From contig OX352764.1 in the NCBI GenBank assembly GCA_947095585.1, positions 68,901,536 through 68,965,535 of the forward strand: DNA of 64,000 nucleotides, in the 5' to 3' direction. Of the stretch, positions 57,672 to 64,000 are shown piece by piece (within the stretch, counting starts at the first letter, position 1; the number at the start of each line of letters is the position of its first letter). The notes beneath the pieces are model-generated. The model saw only the letters and a list, made by a program, of their open reading frames with translations. It had not been told where the DNA came from and did no database searches. Origin of the DNA: Nephrocerus scutellatus (lineage: Eukaryota > Arthropoda > Insecta > Diptera > Pipunculidae). Made by a program: the position numbers and the translations under genes.

Positions 57672-57862
57672 AATAATATTTGGCGCGACATACCGTTGCG
57701 GTCCATGGCCTAGCTTCTCGCGACTATTCCTGTGGTTCGTGTTATATTTTTGCATACAAATGAAAGAGAACTACAATTTATTGCCGAATCCGAAAGGTAA
57801 GTTGAGGAGCTTTAATTGCTCAGAAGTCCATAGCACTAACCATTAGAGGAACGGTGCCCATT
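57672..57862 (-). mobile_element. tRNA-derived SINE, diverged copy
   Basis: The body matches 9133-9300 (GGCGCGACATACCG, TGGCCTAGCTTCTCGCGAC, ACTACAATTTATTGCCG). The tRNA-like head is partly kept: on the minus strand TGGGCACCGTTCCTCTAATG and GTTAGTGC resemble an A box. The B box and about 60 bp around it are deleted. Confidence 0.72.
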
Positions 57863-58202
57863 ACAGTTCATTGATCTATAAAATGAAAAATCTGTTTTTG
57901 AAAGTTTTCTCACTTCTCAACCCTTATTCGGGTGCAATGTACCTCACAGTTCACAGATCCATACAGTTCTAAAACTTTTTATATTTACTTTTATTCTAAA
58001 AGAGTAAAAGTTAAGTTGGTAAAAAAACTAAATTAAAAAATGAAATAAAATATTATTACTTACAAAAATACAAACAAAAACTATAAAATATTAAATTAAA
58101 TGTTACAGGGACGGACGCAATGTGCCTATCAGATCCAAATGGCCATTACTACACTACTACACGTTTATTCGCCAACTAATTGTACTTATGGGTGGGGAAT
58201 GT

Positions 58203-58262
58203 AAAAACATAACTCATAAAAATTTATATTTTTCGTTTAAATTGTCTACTTGGATATGCAAA
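58203..58262 (+). repeat. Family-H left end only
   Basis: AACATAACTCATAAAAATTT, TTTTTCGTTTAAATTGTC matches the family-H left end. It is cut off where the Helitron begins. Confidence 0.55.
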
Positions 58263-58813
58263 TCTCTGTATATATTAAAATCAATTGCCGTGCGTTAGTC
58301 ACGCAGACTTGAGAGCGGCGCGACCAATTTGGGTGATTCTTTTTTTTGTTTTTTTCGTCTCAACATTGGGGCGGTGTAGGATAAACGGTTTCGAAAAGCC
58401 TCAATGGAAAAGCAGGAATATCTAAAATAAAAATTTGCTTTTTGTATTGGAATTTTATATAGTAATGCACCTAACAATTGTATTTCGATAGTAAGCATTC
58501 ATTTATATAGCCACTTTGGATTACTTTCAATAGATGGCGTTGTTGACGGACCTAACCTATCGTTTGAAATATGCATTACATATTATATAAAAATGAAAAA
58601 ATGTTTGTTTGTTTATTTTCTATACAAATCCATCGTACCAATTAAATTTAGGATCCTTCACTGATATGTAGAAGGAACAGTACGCATATTTATGCCAAAC
58701 AAAAACCACTGCTTGTTTATTTTCTTTTTATTTTCTTTTTATTTTTGCTTGTTATTTTGTCGATATTAGTATCGATTATAAAGTTTGCGGAAAACGCCGG
58801 GTATTTCAGCTAG
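58263..58813 (+). mobile_element. Non-autonomous Helitron
   Basis: The 5' end TCTCTGTATATATTAAAATC leads into AATTGCCGTGCGTTAGTC and GAGAGCGGCGCGACC, then AATTTGGGTGATTC, which match the widely shared insect Helitron 5' region. The 3' end is AACGCCGGGTATTTCAGCTAG, with CTAG at 58810-58813 followed by T. Inside, ATAGATGGCGTTG near 58532 resembles the 127-bp unit of the Helitron at 10372-11945. A TATTATATAAAAATG motif near 58571 looks like a second, internal 5' start. Confidence 0.72.
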
Positions 58814-60620
58814 TTCTTTTTATAAAATCTGAATAATTTTGGAAAAATTTATATGGGAGACGAAATAATGCGGTTACATCAGCGCTTCTCTAAGTAATTG
58901 TCTGGAAGTAATCGTTGTAGTTCAACAAAATAGCTACTTCTGACAAAGAACTTTTGAATTCCGTTTACAAAAAACAAGAGAAAAACATTCAAAATTTTCG
59001 CACCCTCTATCTTAGATCTTTAAACAATCGAAACACTCCGGCAATGTTTCCTTTATAACAAATATTAGTATACATTAAATTTAGAATCAGAAAACAAGTT
59101 CCATTAATTCGTTCACTTAAAACAAAATATTTATCTAAAAATAAACAAAATTAAAAAAAAAAAATTTATGTTTACAATTTTCCTAAATCGAACTCATTCC
59201 GTGAAAATCGTCTGTAAAAATCGTTTTCCTATATGCAGGGGTCGGCGATCGATTTTGTTACTTAAACGAAGGCTGTATGTACATAACTGTACATAACAAA
59301 CTAACCTTTGTCAAAATATAAGCGCGCCAGCAGCCGTTTGGCAGATACAGTAGTCTGAAGTTAGGAACAATTCGCTTGCCGTACCCTGTAGAAACAAACT
59401 GTCATAATAAAAAGTGCTCCTTAACATTTCATATACCCGGACAAAAAATCATAATTATTTTGACTCTACAGCCGGGATCAAGTTCTGTCCTCTTGCAAAA
59501 AATCTATCCACCGGTTCCGATTTCAAGCCGATTTAGGACAACAAATCGCTTGTATAAATAAATTATACGACTGCAAAATATGTTGATATAATTTATATGA
59601 TGCTGTATTTTTCACCCTCATTTCAGGGAATACAAAAGCGCGAATGAAAAAAACATTAGATCAAGAGAAAAATTGCAAAAGGAATAACAATACTTTTTAT
59701 TTCCAAATTATACCTACTCATACTTTCGTTTAAAGAAGTCAGGCCATAAATTACTTACTGATGTGGCTCTGAACATACCGCATTGTCGACAGACGTAGGT
59801 ATTACGAATACAAGTATCAGTATTTTTATTATTTCAACGTAATACACTGGAGTTTGATACTGATCTTTGTTTCTTCGTATACTAAGAAAAGTAGCTAAGG
59901 TTTTGGGAAGGGTGGCAGAATATGAAGGCGTTGTTGTCCCGTTGTTGCGACACACAAGCCTTGACTAACCAACCAATAACAAAATATAAAAACAAACAGA
60001 AAATTGTAACAAAATTCCTTGGTTTTCCTCCCACAAGAAACTTTCTGCACTTCGCTTCACTTAAATTCTCAACTCTAATGCAGACTATTTCCATTTTTCA
60101 TGAATAAATAAGAGGCATAGATATAAAAAAAGTTCGAAAGAGCAGAAAAAATAAAATAAACAATAACGCTGAGGAGTATATTTTTTCTCATACATGTCTA
60201 TTCTATTCAGTCTTGTCATCCCATTTTCCTTTTTAGTCTGTTAAAAATATTAAAATATGAGAACAAGAAAATATTTTGTATGAGAAACTTATGCGAACTT
60301 TTCTCTTTTCTTTCATAATGCAATATCGACAGTATTTTTTATGATTATGTACTTCTTTTTACTTTTATTTTGTCTGCTTTTTGCTTACTGATTTGGAATA
60401 AGAAAATAACCGACATATGTATGTAAATATGTAATACCATATTCCGAACACCTCCGAAATATGGATTTTAAATTTTTTTTATATATATCGTCAATCAATA
60501 GATTTGGGACTAATTTTGCGTTCTATTTGGAAACTTGGAAACCGTTACTGAAACCATTACTTACGATCAATGAGGCTTGTGGTTTTTGGGCTTGTAGCGG
60601 GTGTTCGAATGGTGTCGCTA
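58814..60620. other. No gene seen
   Basis: AT-rich sequence; short frames on both strands lack motifs. Confidence 0.4.
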
Positions 60621-60982
60621 CAGGGTGCTCCCTAATTCGTCTAGGATAATTTGGGAAATGATTCTTAACTATATCCTAAGAAAAAGCTAGTTATATAGTA
60701 AAGGTCTATCTTCAATGTTGACGAAATTTATCGGGGATTTAAGAAAATTTTTATTTTGGTGTACCCTGAGCCACGTTAACGGAAATTTCGCTGTTAATGT
60801 TAGAAAGTTCGTTTTGTACTTTGTTTTTTGAAGAAATACTAGCCAGTGTTACTGCGGTTAAAGAAAATTGATATCCTGTTTGAGTCTTCAGATATCCAAT
60901 TTCTATTTGCATATCTGAAGACTTAAACAAAATATCAACAATCATTACCAAAATTATCCTTGAAGAATTAGGGGATACTCTG
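60621..60982. mobile_element. Short MITE, 362 bp, TA-flanked
   Basis: The left end CAGGGTGCTCCCTAATTCG and the reverse complement of the right end, CAGAGTATCCCCTAATTC, start inverted repeats that continue through AGGATAATTT and AATGATT, about 44 bp in all. TA flanks both sides (60619-60620 and 60983-60984). The interior is non-coding. The right part contains a second, nested inverted repeat (60868-60938). It resembles Tc1/mariner MITEs by its TA flanks and CAGGGTG-type tip. Confidence 0.8.
60868..60938. repeat. Hairpin with 28-bp arms inside the MITE
   Basis: The left arm 60868-60895 and right arm 60911-60938 pair with three mismatches over 28 bp, around a 15-nt loop. The central GTCTTCAGATAT/ATATCTGAAGAC part is perfect. 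Confidence 0.9.
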
Positions 60983-60984
60983 TA

Positions 60985-62750
60985 GAAACGTGATATTTCA
61001 GGTTAAGTACAAAGAAAACGCTAAAATGACAACGAATGCAAAGTGGTTATAGTGGATTAGCTTTAATATTTTTACAGCGCACACCACTAAAATCCTAATT
61101 TTTACCTGTGTTTTTGGTTACAGGTTTTGAGTCATCAAATGAAATGCAGTATTAGATAATTGTTACTGGCATAAAAATCTCTAATCTAAGTGATAAACGT
61201 GAAACCAGCTAAACTTATATTCAAAACTTAAATAACAAAAAAAAAACTAAATGGAACAACTGATACCTTAAGTTAAATGTGGCTACAGTTATTCTAATTC
61301 TAGTTTTCAACCATTTGCTTGTCTTCCTTATTTTTCTACTGATTGTTTTTTTTTACTTTTTTGCATCCATTTCTAAAATATAGCACAGCATTGTGCTATT
61401 TATTGCATTTATGCAATATGCTGACAGAAACTTCCTTAGAACCGGTTTAAGTATTTGTTTCAGTAGTGAATGGAATTTCTGGTGTGGAATGCAAATGCAA
61501 GACTACAGTTGAATGAAGAAATTTTTGCTTGGGTGCAATAAAATAGCAAAGTAAAGCGAGCAATATACCAAAGACAAGAAATGACTCTTACTGGGGCAAT
61601 ATAATTTAATATATCAAAACGATGTAGTCTGGAAGAATATTTATTAGGAAGGCAATCATCCAATATTGCTTTGATTTAGAACGTATATTGCTTTAGTTGT
61701 CTTTTCCTTAACATGAATGCTTTGTTGGTTTTCTGTTTTTTATGAAACCTATGATCTTTTACTCTTACTTATCAAGGCATTTAGCGTGATTTAAAATAAA
61801 TTATAAATTTACAATTCTTGGGTTGAATGAATGTTTTCGACGTTTCCAAAGGTTATTTATACTGATATCGGAAACACTTTTTCAACAATAATTATTCAAG
61901 ATATGGGTTGTGTAAAATCGACCGCCGCATAGAGAACGGGTGAGAAGATCACCGAGTACGGTACGACAGACCCAATGCTTAAAAATATATATACATATTT
62001 CATATATATGTTATATATTTGTTACAAATCTAAAGGAACTTTTAGCAGTAGTTTTTCTGAAACTATCTTTTTTTTTTAAGCAACCCCATATTAAACATTT
62101 ATATAATGTAACTTGAGGTACAGCGCCCACTTAAAATAAATAAACAGTGCATTGTAAAATTAATTTCATTTTATTGCTTTAGTCCCTGGCAGAAGTTGTT
62201 TGCTCAAAACATTCGCGATCGTCTTGATATACAGCCTTCAAAAAAAATTTAAAGCATAGGAGAAAATTTGACTTTTTCGAGAATATATGCTATTTTTCAA
62301 ACTCGTAAAAACATTAGTAGAAGTGGTTTTATAAATAAGTATGATTTAAATAAATTGTAACAACTAATACCTGAGAGCCAATGCTTCCTTGAAAATCCAA
62401 AAACACCTCAATTTTAACACATAATTTATTTTCATTCAGTTACCTGCAAAGATAAGAATGAATACTTAGTTAAAATATTGCAGATAATTTCATCAAAACA
62501 TGTTTTGTCCTACTATCTAACTTTCATCTTTAAAAACTTTGTAGTAAACTTGCATGTTTTTTGCACCATAGTTTCTAATTAAACTATACTTATTCTTCTT
62601 TTAGTTTAAAAACATATTTCTCAAAAGAGGTATTTTGGTGAAATCCGCCTTAAAAATTTGTGCTTAGTCGACTTTTTTCTGGCGTCAATTGGCATACAAT
62701 CCTACTACTTGTGCGCCTTGTCGTAATATTTTATAATACTTCTGAGCCCT
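60985..62750. other. No gene seen
   Basis: AT-rich sequence; no motif or repeat was recognised. Confidence 0.4.
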
Positions 62751-62754
62751 TATG

Positions 62755-62835
62755 CAATTGCACACAAAACCAAGACCTTTAGGGCAGATTCGAACCCAAG
62801 ACATTTACATGCTTGGCGCTTTACCAATGAGTGGT
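62755..62835 (-). mobile_element. tRNA-like SINE head, second family
   Basis: On the minus strand GAGAACGACCACTCATTGG, TAAAGCGCCAAGC and GGGTTCGAATCTGCCC form a tRNA-like block with a good B box (62786-62796) and a weak A box. The following body does not match the 9.1-kb SINE. It is more likely a SINE head or tRNA pseudogene than a working tRNA. Confidence 0.5.
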
Positions 62836-64000
62836 CGTTCTCATTCTGCTTTTCGTTGGATTTGTGTATTTCAATTATTTTAACTTTTGCAAAGCCCTGA
62901 AGTAATATGAGTCCTTGTCCTTGTCCTTGTCTGAAGATACCTTAATTAAATTTTAAAGCCGAAGGAAACGTCGCTGACAAGCTAACGGGTAAGAAGCAAG
63001 TGGTCATTGTGTTACAAATAATAATAACAATATTAACAACTCGTATAATACCGTTGATGTAGAAGGAAAGAACAAAAATAGATATTGAGAACATTCAACA
63101 AAAAGGTTCAAATTGAAGTGGACTAATTGCTGCGTGAAGCACTTCTGGGTATTCTTTTTCTGTCTTAAGTAAACTGTAGAGCAAACATAAAAGCGACTTG
63201 ACGTAAATTAAGAAGCAAACAGAACCATATGAGTACTTACTTCGCTTAGTGCAGTAGAGGGCAAAACTGCCTATTAAACGAATATTACTGAGTGCAGAAG
63301 AACTTGTTATATTATCGCATAGAGTCCAAGCATGATGTACTTTAATTAGATAAAATTGTTAATTTATATTTTTTTCATCAAATGAAAACTAATTAAATTT
63401 CCTTATCCTTATCGTATATTTGTATATTTGTAGCGCCGTAAAATATTCTCAAGACTTAATTTGTGAACTAACTATAACTTCTAAAATAAACAAAACAGGC
63501 ATCGTTAGCACGCTCAAAGAAAATAAATACATTAAACTAAATTAAATGACTTTCTAAGTTTTTTTTTTTATAAACACCTAGGGGTATATATTTACAGCAA
63601 TCTAGTATAAACTAAAAAGCCATATGTTTTGAGCTTAATATGCTAAAATTTACAAATGATAAAGTACTTATCCTATGAATTATTTTATTTTACAATACAT
63701 AAGTTGTTACGGAAAAAGGTTTAATCTTTTAATATCCATCCATGTAGATAGTCTTATCACGAAATATATATTACAAATATAACAATACTAAATTTACGTC
63801 CGAGAAGGACCTACTAAGAGCATTTCAATGTATTCAATTGTTAATTTATTTTCTGAGAAATAAAAAATGGTAAGACAATATTGTCGTCATATAGTGTCAA
63901 GCACTTCTAATTACCCCAAAAAATCGCCCAGCTACCTTCTGCTTCCTGCAATACATCACTTATCATTTTTATTATTTTACTAATTATACTTTTATCTATA
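62836..64000. other. No gene seen
   Basis: AT-rich sequence; a short TCCTTG triplet repeat lies near 62911-62930. Nothing else was recognised. Confidence 0.4.

Noticed and set aside
59376..59400. TACCCTGTA motif as a MITE end
   Set aside because: No matching partner in inverted orientation within 1 kb.

Overview
This window is AT-rich eukaryotic DNA made almost entirely of mobile-element remains. The family mix (LOA/Bilbo-like and Jockey-type non-LTR elements, BEL/Pao, DD37D mariner, pogo/Tigger, PIF/Harbinger and hAT fragments, Helitrons, a tRNA-derived SINE) points to an insect, most likely a fly. The species cannot be fixed from sequence alone. No bacterial operons, rRNA genes or functional tRNA genes were seen. 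No host gene could be identified with confidence; one possible terminal host exon lies on the minus strand at 40312-40560.

Layout. 0.7-1.8 kb: dead DD37D mariner transposase. 1.9-2.6 kb: CpG-rich dispersed repeat with a foreign insert. 2.8-7.2 kb: SINE tail, then a decayed LOA-like LINE (gag knuckles, endonuclease, RT) interrupted by a copy of the main dispersed repeat family (family H). 9.1-9.4 kb: tRNA-derived SINE, minus strand. 10.07-16.23 kb: nearly full-length Jockey-type LINE with an 8-bp target duplication, carrying a 1.57-kb Helitron in its 5' leader; that Helitron holds a 127-bp tandem array. 17.3-18.9 kb: RTE-like LINE. 19.1-22.6 kb: two copies of one Helitron family, a mariner-type MITE end and family-H copies. 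24.8-28.4 kb: CpG-rich repeat, two family-H copies and a 516-bp mariner MITE. 28.7-29.15 kb: about 120-bp tandem array. 31.8-35.8 kb: repeats, Tigger and Harbinger fragments, and a G/T-rich tract. 37.7-39.8 kb: second RTE-like LINE, minus strand. 41-46 kb: two more LINE remnants. 46.1-47.5 kb: foldback element with long inverted arms. 47.6-48.1 kb: dispersed repeat with a perfect 180-bp duplication. 49-55.3 kb: hAT pseudogene split by a 5'-truncated BEL/Pao element, itself split by a LINE with a 10-bp target duplication. 55.8-64 kb: an LTR- or MITE-like unit, SINE copies, a Helitron and a 362-bp MITE.

Every recognisable transposase or polymerase reading frame has stops, frameshifts, deletions or lost catalytic residues, so nothing here looks able to move by itself. 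The most informative signals are structural: nested insertions that give a relative chronology, and three non-coding elements built from ordered or inverted repeat modules (family H, the foldback element and the 60.6-kb MITE).
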